Shown piece by piece: positions 1 through 6,225 of a stretch of DNA of 15,032 nt. Below the pieces are notes generated by a model that did no database searches, had not been told where the DNA came from, and worked only from the letters and a program-made list of their open reading frames with translations. The position numbers and the translations under genes are program-made. Origin of the DNA: Pseudomonadota bacterium (GTDB lineage: Bacteria; BMS3Abin14). The stretch spans positions 1 through 15,032 of the forward strand of contig QIFJ01000189.1 of assembly GCA_003229755.1 (NCBI GenBank), in the 5' to 3' direction. Within the stretch, counting starts at the first letter, position 1; every line of letters begins with the position of its first letter.

Positions 1-128
1 ACAGGGATGGACAGGCTCATCTCCATCTGCCTTCCTCCGGACCCCCTGGAGATAACGGACCACAGGAAGACCGCAAGCAGAAGCGAAAATACCTTAATGC
101 CTAAATTCTTTTGAAGAACGTCCAGCAA
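1..128 (-). CDS. cdaR: CdaR (YbbR-domain) regulator of diadenylate cyclase, partial: N-terminus only
   Basis: The first 42 codons of a gene that continues past base 1. I read it from a TTG at 126-128, preceded by a GAGAGG-like ribosome site six bases upstream, both inside the end of cdaA (overlap 35 bases). The frame is open to the window edge. It encodes a short polar start, then a membrane anchor around residues 8-20 (KVFSLLLAVFLWSVIS), then a basic/polar stretch running into a beta-rich beginning. The motif N-L-x-x-K-x-x-S-L-L-L-A-x-x-L-W is typical of YbbR proteins, which are anchored in the membrane, extend outside and modulate CdaA. Position right after cdaA is the classical arrangement. 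The start codon is less certain than the identity; a CTG one codon later is the alternative. glmM often follows in such operons but cannot be seen here. Confidence 0.75.
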   Translation of the reverse strand, partial: MLDVLQKNLGIKVFSLLLAVFLWSVISRGSGGRQMEMSLSIP

Positions 129-939
129 AGCGAAACCTCTCAAACAGATTTTTCGGAATTTGACCGTCTTCACCGGCCAGCAGTTTTTCAAGCAGGCGTT
201 TGAGTTCATCAGACTCCAGCCGCGAATAGATCTTCCCCTCACAGGTCAGTGATATCTTTCCTGTTTCTTCGGAGACAACTATGACCACGGCATCGGTTTC
301 CTCAGTCAGACCCAGTGCCGCCCTGTGTCGGGTCCCAAGGATCTTCTCAAGGCGGGGGTTCAGCGTAAGTGGAAAAAACACCTGGGCTGCCGCTATCTTT
401 CCACCGCTTATCACGATGGCACCGTCATGTATCGGTGAAAATGGCATGAAGATCGACATCAGCAGGTCTTTGCTGACCGTGGCATCGATCATTGTACCCT
501 TCCGGATGTAGTTCTTAAGTCCTGTTGACCTCTCCAGCGCTATGAGGGCTCCTATCCGACGGTTGGAAAGGGACCCGGTGGCCTTTACGATCTCGTCAAG
601 AACCAGCCTTTGCTCGCCGGGATTTGATCCCGTAAGAGGATTCGTGCCCACCAGGGCGAGAGCGTGTCTGATCTCATTCTGAAAAAGGATCACTATTACC
701 AGGACGATAGATCCCAGGAAGTTTTCAAGGAGCCAGACAAGGGTGCTCATCTCAGCGCCCTGCGCTAGCAGGTAACCGGCGCCCAGCACGATAAGTCCGA
801 ATACCATCTGCAGGGCCCTGGTGCCTCGGATCAGGAGCAAGGTCCAGTACAGGATGATCGCGACGGCAAAAATGTCCAACACGTCCTTCCACCTGAAATC
901 CGAGAAGAAACTCTGCAAAACTGTGATCACGCTTTCCAT
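94..939 (-). CDS. cdaA: Membrane diadenylate cyclase CdaA (DAC/DisA_N domain)
   Basis: Makes cyclic di-AMP from two ATP at the inner face of the membrane. The 281-residue product has the family's usual length. Three hydrophobic segments lie at about residues 20-37, 42-60 and 68-87, followed by the DAC catalytic domain at about 105-225. Both signature motifs are intact: DGA at 172-174 (in SPIHDGAIVI) and RHR at 204-206 (in GTRHRAALGL). The ATG start at 937-939 overlaps the end of folP by 13 bases, so translation is probably coupled. cdaR begins inside its 3' end. The cdaA-cdaR pair downstream of folP and ftsH supports a housekeeping role in cell-wall and osmolyte homeostasis, as known for c-di-AMP. 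Nothing suggests inactivation. Confidence 0.96.
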   Translation of the reverse strand: MESVITVLQSFFSDFRWKDVLDIFAVAIILYWTLLLIRGTRALQMVFGLIVLGAGYLLAQGAEMSTLVWLLENFLGSIVLVIVILFQNEIRHALALVGTNPLTGSNPGEQRLVLDEIVKATGSLSNRRIGALIALERSTGLKNYIRKGTMIDATVSKDLLMSIFMPFSPIHDGAIVISGGKIAAAQVFFPLTLNPRLEKILGTRHRAALGLTEETDAVVIVVSEETGKISLTCEGKIYSRLESDELKRLLEKLLAGEDGQIPKNLFERFRFAGRSSKEFRH

Positions 940-2171
940 TCAGCAACCCGTTGAGCGATCCTGACTGTTTTTAAGGTTTCAGCCACATCGTGAACCCGGA
1001 CTATATCCGCCCCGCACATGACTGAAGCCGCAGCCGCAGCGAGTGACCCTTCCAGCCTCTCATGGACGTCCAGGCCCAGGATATTGCCAATGAACGATTT
1101 TCTTGAAGCTCCTACCATTACCGCTGTCCCCAGTGATCTGAGTTCCCCTACCCTGCCGATCAGTTCTATATTCTGATCCGTTGTCTTGCCGAAACCGATC
1201 CCGGGATCTACACAGATCCTTTCTCTTGCGATCCCCGATCCTGTCGCCCTGTTCACGGCCTGATCCAGGTAGTTGTAGACTTCCCCCATCAGATCTTCGT
1301 ACTCAATTTGCTCCTGCATAGTTTCCGGGCTGCCCCGGGTATGCATCAGGAACACTGAAGCCCGGGCATCTGCTGCGACTTGCGGCATCTCCGGATCGAA
1401 GGTCATTCCGCTGATGTCGTTAACTATTGTCGCTCCCGCCTCCAGTGCCGCAACTGCTACATCGGCCTTTGTTGTATCTATGGATATGTACCGCACTCCG
1501 GCCTTGGCAAGGTCCTGGATCACAGGAATAACCCTGGAAGCCTCCAGTTCGGCTGGTATACTTCCTGACCCGGGTCTTGTCGATTCTCCGCCGACATCAA
1601 TGATGTCAGCCCCTTCGGAGAGCATATCCATCCCCCTCTGAACCGCAGTTCCCGTCTCAAGGAAACTGCCTCCATCGGAAAATGAATCCTCCGTAACATT
1701 CAGCACACCTACGATCAGGACGTCGTTGTCTGCAAGCAGATCCCTGTCGCCGACCACGAACGATCTTCCCAGTGAGTTTCCCCTCAGAAGTATTTCAAGG
1801 GATTTACCGATCTCATCAAGCCCGAAAGGCTGGTCACCCAGTTTTTCCGCCAGCCTGGAAAGCTGCTTCGCGGTCCCCATCAGAATGACGGGCGTTGTGT
1901 CCACCGACAGACCTGCCGCATGCCTGCTGAGGGCAGCCTCACCCCCGAGTGAGAGCATATCCTGTTTGAGTATCAGGGCGGCACGCAGATCCATATCGTC
2001 AAACCGGATCAATAAATGGCGGGATTTACCCTCCATGATGTCGATCCCTCCAGGATCGACGTCCATACGAGCCATCTCATCCCGGATGGCTTCCGGTGAC
2101 AGTTTAAGGATCCGAGGCCGTGGGACCGTTTTGTTGTTCCGGCTGAGAGTCGCCTTCTTCTGGTTCAACAT
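927..2171 (-). CDS. folP: Dihydropteroate synthase with a long N-terminal extension
   Basis: Condenses para-aminobenzoate with hydroxymethyl-dihydropterin diphosphate in folate synthesis; cytoplasmic. Taken from the ATG at 2171 the product has 414 residues. The catalytic TIM barrel fills about residues 150-410: IVGVLNVTEDSFSDGG (first signature), GADIIDVGGESTRPGS (second signature), IVNDISGM, DPGIGFGKT, GASRKSFIG and the closing VRVHDV. About 145 residues precede the barrel, against almost none in the usual 270-290-residue enzyme. This part begins ILKLSPEAIRDEMARMDVDP and seems to be a separate alpha/beta domain of unknown role, which I recall from other deltaproteobacterial FolP proteins. 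The start is uncertain: a GTG at 2201 gives 424 residues, while the ATG at 2075 would cut the conserved extension. From 2171 it overlaps ftsH by 68 bases. Confidence 0.93.
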   Translation of the reverse strand: MLNQKKATLSRNNKTVPRPRILKLSPEAIRDEMARMDVDPGGIDIMEGKSRHLLIRFDDMDLRAALILKQDMLSLGGEAALSRHAAGLSVDTTPVILMGTAKQLSRLAEKLGDQPFGLDEIGKSLEILLRGNSLGRSFVVGDRDLLADNDVLIVGVLNVTEDSFSDGGSFLETGTAVQRGMDMLSEGADIIDVGGESTRPGSGSIPAELEASRVIPVIQDLAKAGVRYISIDTTKADVAVAALEAGATIVNDISGMTFDPEMPQVAADARASVFLMHTRGSPETMQEQIEYEDLMGEVYNYLDQAVNRATGSGIARERICVDPGIGFGKTTDQNIELIGRVGELRSLGTAVMVGASRKSFIGNILGLDVHERLEGSLAAAAASVMCGADIVRVHDVAETLKTVRIAQRVAEWKA

Positions 2172-3981
2172 CTTCCTTCTCGATGGCAGGTAATTCCTCA
2201 CCCTTTATGATAGTATCGATCTCATCACCATCCAGGACCTCCCTTTCGAGAAGGGACTGGGCCAACCGGTGAAGCTTCTCGATGTTTTCCTTGATGATCT
2301 CGGTTGCGCGATTATGTGCGCCGGTTACGATGTTCTTTACCTCTTCATCGATTAAAATCGCCGTGCTCTCACTGTAATCCCTGTGCTGGGCGAACTCTCT
2401 TCCCAGGAAAATCTGTTCTTCCTTCTTGCCGAAGGTCAAAGGTCCCATCTTTTCGCTCATTCCCCATTCACAGACCATTTTACGAGCAAGTTCAGTGACC
2501 CGCTCAATATCGTTCCCGGCTCCTGTTGTCAGATCATTGAGTACGAGCTTCTCCGCTACCCTTCCCCCCAGCAAAATGACGAGTTGGTCGAGCAAAAAAT
2601 CCCTGGGATAGGTATGCTTCTCATCCAGTGGAAGCTGCTGTGTCAGCCCCAGAGCCCTTCCCCTTGGGATTATTGTGACCTTGTGAATGGGATCGGCACC
2701 AGGCAGCATCTTTGCTACAAGGGTGTGGCCCGCCTCATGATAGGCGGTGATTCGCTTCTCCTTTTCGCTGATTATGAGGCTCTTTCTTTCCGCCCCCATG
2801 AGAACCTTGTCCTTTGCCTCCTCGAAGTCCTCCATGGCCACCGCTTCCCTGTCACGGCGCGCCGCGAGCAGCGCTGCTTCGTTGACAAGGTTAGCAAGGT
2901 CCGCCCCGCAAAATCCCGGTGTTCCTCTGGCCACGACTTCCAGATCCACGTCCTTGCCAATCACGATCGCCTTGGCGTGGACTTTAAGGATACCTTCGCG
3001 GCCCTTGATATCAGGATTGGGAACTATAACCGTCCTGTCAAAACGTCCGGGACGGGTAAGAGCCGGATCCAGCACATCCGGCCGGTTCGTCGCGGCGATA
3101 AGGATCACTCCCTCGTTGGATTCAAAACCGTCCATCTCCACGAGGAGCTGATTGAGAGTTTGTTCCCTTTCATCGTGACCCCCACCAAGGCCGGCCCCTC
3201 GGTGCCTTCCCACAGCGTCAATCTCATCGATAAAGATAATACAGGGGGCATTCTTCTTGCCCTGCTCGAAAAGATCCCTCACCCTGGAGGCTCCGACACC
3301 CACGAACATCTCTACAAAATCAGAACCGCTGATGGAGAAGAAAGGAACGCTTGCCTCACCGGCGATAGCCTTCGCGAGAAGGGTTTTACCCGTTCCCGGC
3401 GGCCCCATGAGCAGGACACCTTTGGGGATCTTTCCACCGAGCCTCTGGAATCGCATTGGATCTTTAAGAAAATCGATGATCTCCTTGAGTTCTTCTTTGG
3501 CTTCATCCACACCTGCGACATCCTCGAAGGTGACCTTCACGGATGAATCCGTTAGAAGGCGGGCACGGGATTTCCCGAAGGAAAGAGCTTTGCTCCCCCC
3601 GGCCTGCATCTGTCGCATGAAGAAGACCCAGACGGCTATCAACAACAGCATCGGGAACCATGACACGAGGACGGTAATGTACCAGGGACTCTCCTGCCTG
3701 GGCTCAGCGATTATCCTGATCTCCTTCTCCCTCAGGAAGGTAACCAGCTCCGGATCGTCGGCCGAATACAGGCTGAAATGACTACCATCAGTAAATTGCC
3801 CGGTAATCTCTTTGCCTTTTAACAGGACTTCATCTACCGAACCGTCCTCCACCCGTGCGAGAAAGTCACTGTATACGAGTTCCTCAACCGGTTGGGGTCG
3901 AACGGAAAACAGGTTGTACAGGAGAATCATCACAAGACCGATGACGACCCATAAGGACAGATGTCTGTAGAAGTTATTCAA
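2104..3981 (-). CDS. ftsH: ATP-dependent zinc metalloprotease FtsH
   Basis: Membrane-anchored AAA+ protease that degrades misfolded membrane proteins and short-lived regulators. Of 625 residues, the N-terminal membrane helix is at about 8-26, the periplasmic domain at 30-98 and the second helix at 101-122. The AAA module follows with Walker A GPPGTGKT (193-200), the pore loop MFVGVG (225-230), Walker B IIFIDEID (248-255) and the second region of homology ending in RPGRFDR. The zinc site is HEAGH (415-419), with D491 in the GAGNDIERVTELAR stretch as the likely third ligand. The tail is acidic and glutamine-rich. I chose the TTG at 3979-3981: a perfect GGAGG lies eight bases upstream, and an in-frame TTG at 3996 would place that ribosome site inside the gene. 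folP begins inside its 3' end, so the two are probably co-transcribed. Confidence 0.96.
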   Translation of the reverse strand: MNNFYRHLSLWVVIGLVMILLYNLFSVRPQPVEELVYSDFLARVEDGSVDEVLLKGKEITGQFTDGSHFSLYSADDPELVTFLREKEIRIIAEPRQESPWYITVLVSWFPMLLLIAVWVFFMRQMQAGGSKALSFGKSRARLLTDSSVKVTFEDVAGVDEAKEELKEIIDFLKDPMRFQRLGGKIPKGVLLMGPPGTGKTLLAKAIAGEASVPFFSISGSDFVEMFVGVGASRVRDLFEQGKKNAPCIIFIDEIDAVGRHRGAGLGGGHDEREQTLNQLLVEMDGFESNEGVILIAATNRPDVLDPALTRPGRFDRTVIVPNPDIKGREGILKVHAKAIVIGKDVDLEVVARGTPGFCGADLANLVNEAALLAARRDREAVAMEDFEEAKDKVLMGAERKSLIISEKEKRITAYHEAGHTLVAKMLPGADPIHKVTIIPRGRALGLTQQLPLDEKHTYPRDFLLDQLVILLGGRVAEKLVLNDLTTGAGNDIERVTELARKMVCEWGMSEKMGPLTFGKKEEQIFLGREFAQHRDYSESTAILIDEEVKNIVTGAHNRATEIIKENIEKLHRLAQSLLEREVLDGDEIDTIIKGEELPAIEKEDVEPEEGDSQPEQQNGPTASDP

Positions 3982-3989
3982 ATGCTGTA

Positions 3990-3994
3990 CCTCC
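3990..3994 (-). promoter_or_regulatory. Ribosome binding site that fixes the ftsH start
   Basis: A perfect GGAGG on the minus strand, eight bases before the TTG at 3981. It overlaps the reading frame that opens at TTG 3996, so the longer start would contain the ribosome site within its own second codon and is unlikely. Confidence 0.8.
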
Positions 3995-4084
3995 AAAAAT
4001 TTCAGTTAAATTAACTATTTACCACATTTTCTTACAGCGAACAACCAAAATTTGTCACGTTGAGCAGAAGAACGCTTTACAGCT

Positions 4085-4099
4085 ATGAAAATTTTTCAT
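4085..4099. promoter_or_regulatory. AT-rich 15-base palindrome upstream of ftsH
   Basis: ATGAAAA and TTTTCAT flank a single T, making a perfect inverted repeat about 104 bases before the ftsH start codon. It could be an operator or simply chance in AT-rich DNA. No regulator is identified. Confidence 0.25.
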
Positions 4100-4185
4100 G
4101 GTGGCCCATAAATTGAACCTGTTTGGCTGGTTATTCATCCACATCTGAAAAATAACCATGAAATCCGGGAAACAAAACTAAAATA

Positions 4186-4210
4186 GGGAGGAGGGAGAAG
4201 GGAGAAGGAA
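4186..4210. repeat. Purine-only short tandem repeat
   Basis: A run of G and A only, built of GGGAGGA/GGGAGAA units repeated about three times with small variations. Probably a slippage-prone simple repeat with no coding meaning. Confidence 0.5.
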
Positions 4211-4311
4211 TGAGTATCGAGTTTTACTCCCCTCCCTTGATGGCCTTTCGACAAGCTCAGGGCAGGCAGCGGTCACAGAGAAAAATCTAGGTTTTGGCTT
4301 ATCTGAAGAGA

Positions 4312-4510
4312 TAAGAGCCTGTAACGCAGGGGGCCGCAGAGAAAAACACTTGTTTGGGTTTCAATAAAAAAATCAATTATTAAGAAATTCCTCCATTTTT
4401 TTATTTAGACGGTTAACAGAAAAAGAATTATTACTTGTTGGTTTCCCCCGCGGTTCCCTGCGGTCAGGGCTGGATAGCCCTCACTGCGTTACTCTGCGTT
4501 AAGGCTTTTA
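4312..4510. repeat. Degenerate inverted-repeat element, arms 4312-4342 and 4481-4510
   Basis: The left arm begins TAAGAGCCTGTAACGCAG and the reverse complement of the right arm begins TAAAAGCCTTAACGCAG. Both continue into a second CGCAG box. The arms are about 30 bases long, imperfect, and separated by 138 bases without a reading frame of interest. This resembles a decayed miniature element or a pair of oppositely inserted copies of one short interspersed repeat. No target-site duplication was recognised. Confidence 0.45.
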
Positions 4511-4560
4511 TCGCTTTTCGTGAGACCCCACCAAACGTCATTCTCTGGGCTCTTTGTGGT

Positions 4561-5970
4561 TCAAAGCTTTTCAATTTTGAGTCTGATCGCTTTTGCTCTG
4601 ACCCCTTTTTCCAGCCGGACGGCCTCTGATATCTCTACACCGGCGACCCAGACAAGGACCCCGTTAGCGTCGAATACGAGGGGGAGCAGATCCCTTGATC
4701 GCCTGGGGACTTTTCTGTCGATAAGGAATTCCTTTAATTTCTTTTCCCCTTTCATTCCCAGGGGTTGAAAAGTATCTTTCGGCCTTCTGTTCCGAACAAC
4801 AAGCGGTAAGCTTATTTTCTCGGAGTTTAACAGGGCATCATCTCCCCCTGGAAAGCTCTCTTGCCCGTCATAGGACTCAATATCAGCGTGAATTTTCCGC
4901 TCGAGCTCCGGAACCACGAGTGATCCTGGAATATCCATAGCCTGTTCAGCAACCCGGATCAGCTGTCTTGTGCGTTTCTCAGGTCCTGATCCAACGTATT
5001 GTACCTGTCCGTCCTCAAATTCCAGGGTGCCCCCTCCCGGCAGGCGGACGGTTCCCTGCGCACTGCCGCTCAACATTTTCATGGTTTCCGACAGAAGTGT
5101 GGCTTTAGGCCTCAGTTCCAGAACGCTTCCCAGAAGCTTCAAAGCAAGACCCTCACGAATCGGTTCCGGTGTCGAAGCATACTGCTTGATCTCGAACCCC
5201 GAACCGAGTAGAGATGGAACGCCTCCGGAGATAACGTTATCAAGAGTAACTGTCTCCCATTTCTCCAGTCGCACACAGCAATCGGAAACCTTCAGAAGCA
5301 TACTTTTAATGGAGGGATGAAACGACTTTTCGAGCTCCGGGATAACCTGATGTCTGAGGCGATTCCTGGAAAAGGACAGATCGAGATTAGTTTCATCCTC
5401 CAGATGTTTCAGCCCGCGTGCCAGGCAGTATGATTCAAGGTCAATTCGGGTTACATTCAGCAGGGGCCGCAAAACATTGTTTTCAAGCGCTTTCATACCC
5501 GTAAATGATCTCCAGTTCATCCGCCTCAGCGCTCTGAAGAGAACCGTCTCTGCCTGATCGTCGGAATGATGAGCAGTTACGACCCAGTCACTGCCGGTTT
5601 TTCCGGCCGCGTCATTCAGGAATTCGTATCTCAACTCTCTGAGCGCGGCCTCAAGCGAGTTCAATCTACCCTTCCTGGTCCGCACTTCACTTCTTTTCAG
5701 CTTGCCCATTACTAGCGGGATATTTCTTTGGGCGCAAAGGGACTCGACTGCTCGAGCGTCCTTTTCCGACTGCTCACCTCTTACAGAATGGTCCAGGTGC
5801 GCGGCGGACACTTTTAATCCTGAGCCAGTTTCAATGGAAAGAAGAACGTCAAGGAGGGCTAGTGAATCGACGCCCCCGGACAGCGCCAGGAGGAGGTGCT
5901 CACCTCTTTGAACTCCAAGTGAAGCCAGGTCGCGTTCTACTTTTGCCCTGATGTCAGACACAACGTTCAT
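4561..5970 (-). CDS. tilS: tRNA(Ile)-lysidine synthetase TilS
   Basis: Converts the wobble cytidine of the minor isoleucine tRNA to lysidine using ATP and lysine, so that AUA is read as Ile; essential and cytoplasmic. The 469-residue product has the N-type ATP pyrophosphatase loop SGGVDS (31-36), the HLDHSVRG motif (58-65), AHHSDDQAETVLFRALRRM (133-151) and a C-terminal TilS domain (about 385-460) with RNRRPKDTFQPLGMKG and a KLKEFLIDRKVPRRSRD stretch. I chose the ATG at 5968-5970, which has a GAGGG ribosome site eight bases upstream. The frame stays open to 6063, but that addition (about 31 residues) runs through a hairpin repeat and is not typical of TilS. Downstream lie ftsH and folP, a common neighbourhood for this gene. 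Confidence 0.95.
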   Translation of the reverse strand: MNVVSDIRAKVERDLASLGVQRGEHLLLALSGGVDSLALLDVLLSIETGSGLKVSAAHLDHSVRGEQSEKDARAVESLCAQRNIPLVMGKLKRSEVRTRKGRLNSLEAALRELRYEFLNDAAGKTGSDWVVTAHHSDDQAETVLFRALRRMNWRSFTGMKALENNVLRPLLNVTRIDLESYCLARGLKHLEDETNLDLSFSRNRLRHQVIPELEKSFHPSIKSMLLKVSDCCVRLEKWETVTLDNVISGGVPSLLGSGFEIKQYASTPEPIREGLALKLLGSVLELRPKATLLSETMKMLSGSAQGTVRLPGGGTLEFEDGQVQYVGSGPEKRTRQLIRVAEQAMDIPGSLVVPELERKIHADIESYDGQESFPGGDDALLNSEKISLPLVVRNRRPKDTFQPLGMKGEKKLKEFLIDRKVPRRSRDLLPLVFDANGVLVWVAGVEISEAVRLEKGVRAKAIRLKIEKL

Positions 5971-5985
5971 TCCTGATTCCCTCGT

Positions 5986-6008
5986 AAAAAGTCGCTGTCG
6001 CACTTTTT
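5986..6008. repeat. A5/T5 hairpin in the tilS leader
   Basis: AAAAAGT (5986-5992) and ACTTTTT (6002-6008) form a 7-bp stem around a nine-base loop, ending 15 bases upstream of the tilS ATG. On the minus strand the stem is followed by ACGAGGGAATCA, which carries the tilS ribosome site. The same layout recurs at 12391-12413 before the rubrerythrin gene. It may be an interspersed repeat, a weak terminator for upstream transcripts or a leader structure. Confidence 0.45.
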
Positions 6009-6143
6009 CCCCGGCGGGGGATGGCTTATAGAAATACTTATATTTAGTGACCGGAAAAGTCAAAAGCCTTTCATAACCAGCGTCGGCAGGTGATGAGTAA
6101 CGAAGGAACTTCTACTGGAACCTCGGATGAAAAAATATATCAG

Positions 6144-6203
6144 GCCGGGGTTTTGGTGAATCACGAATGAATAGAAATCCAACCAGCTAATTTGGAGATG
6201 AAC
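6144..6203. repeat. Shortened copy of the 3'-end hairpin element (full copy at 11749-11874)
   Basis: Bases 6144-6167 match 11749-11772 exactly over 24 bases. Bases 6176-6203 match 11847-11874 at 23 of 28 positions. The intervening section, including the second hairpin arm, is missing here and replaced by eight unrelated bases. The element ends 22 bases past the stop codon of the hybrid kinase gene, in the same orientation relative to the gene as the full copy. Some similarity (TGGAAC) is also visible upstream of the exact match. Confidence 0.7.
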
Positions 6204-6225
6204 ACATTTATTAATCTGGATATTA

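Larger units (their letters stand above)
3982..4560. other. 579-base intergenic region between tilS and ftsH holding repeat debris
   Basis: No convincing gene on either strand. From left to right it holds the ftsH leader with a 15-base palindrome (4085-4099), a purine tract of GGGAGAA-type units (4186-4210), and a stretch at 4244-4267 containing TTCGACAAGCTCAGGGCAGG, a phrase I recall as a common interspersed sequence in environmental bacterial genomes. Two loosely repeated CAGAGAAAAA boxes (about 4275 and 4336) and a pair of inverted arms (4312-4342 and 4481-4510) follow. The ftsH promoter must lie here, but I could not pick a convincing -35/-10 pair. tilS and ftsH are often close neighbours, so this gap looks expanded by repeat insertion. 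Confidence 0.6.

Noticed and set aside
2383..3546. Long plus-strand open frame (387 codons) opposite ftsH
   Set aside because: It is the antisense shadow of the conserved FtsH ATPase region. Its translation shows no recognisable domain, and ftsH on the other strand is unambiguous.
5971..6063. Longer N-terminus for TilS reaching 6063
   Set aside because: It runs through the A5/T5 hairpin and the ribosome site of the ATG at 5970, and TilS proteins normally begin shortly before the SGGVDS loop.
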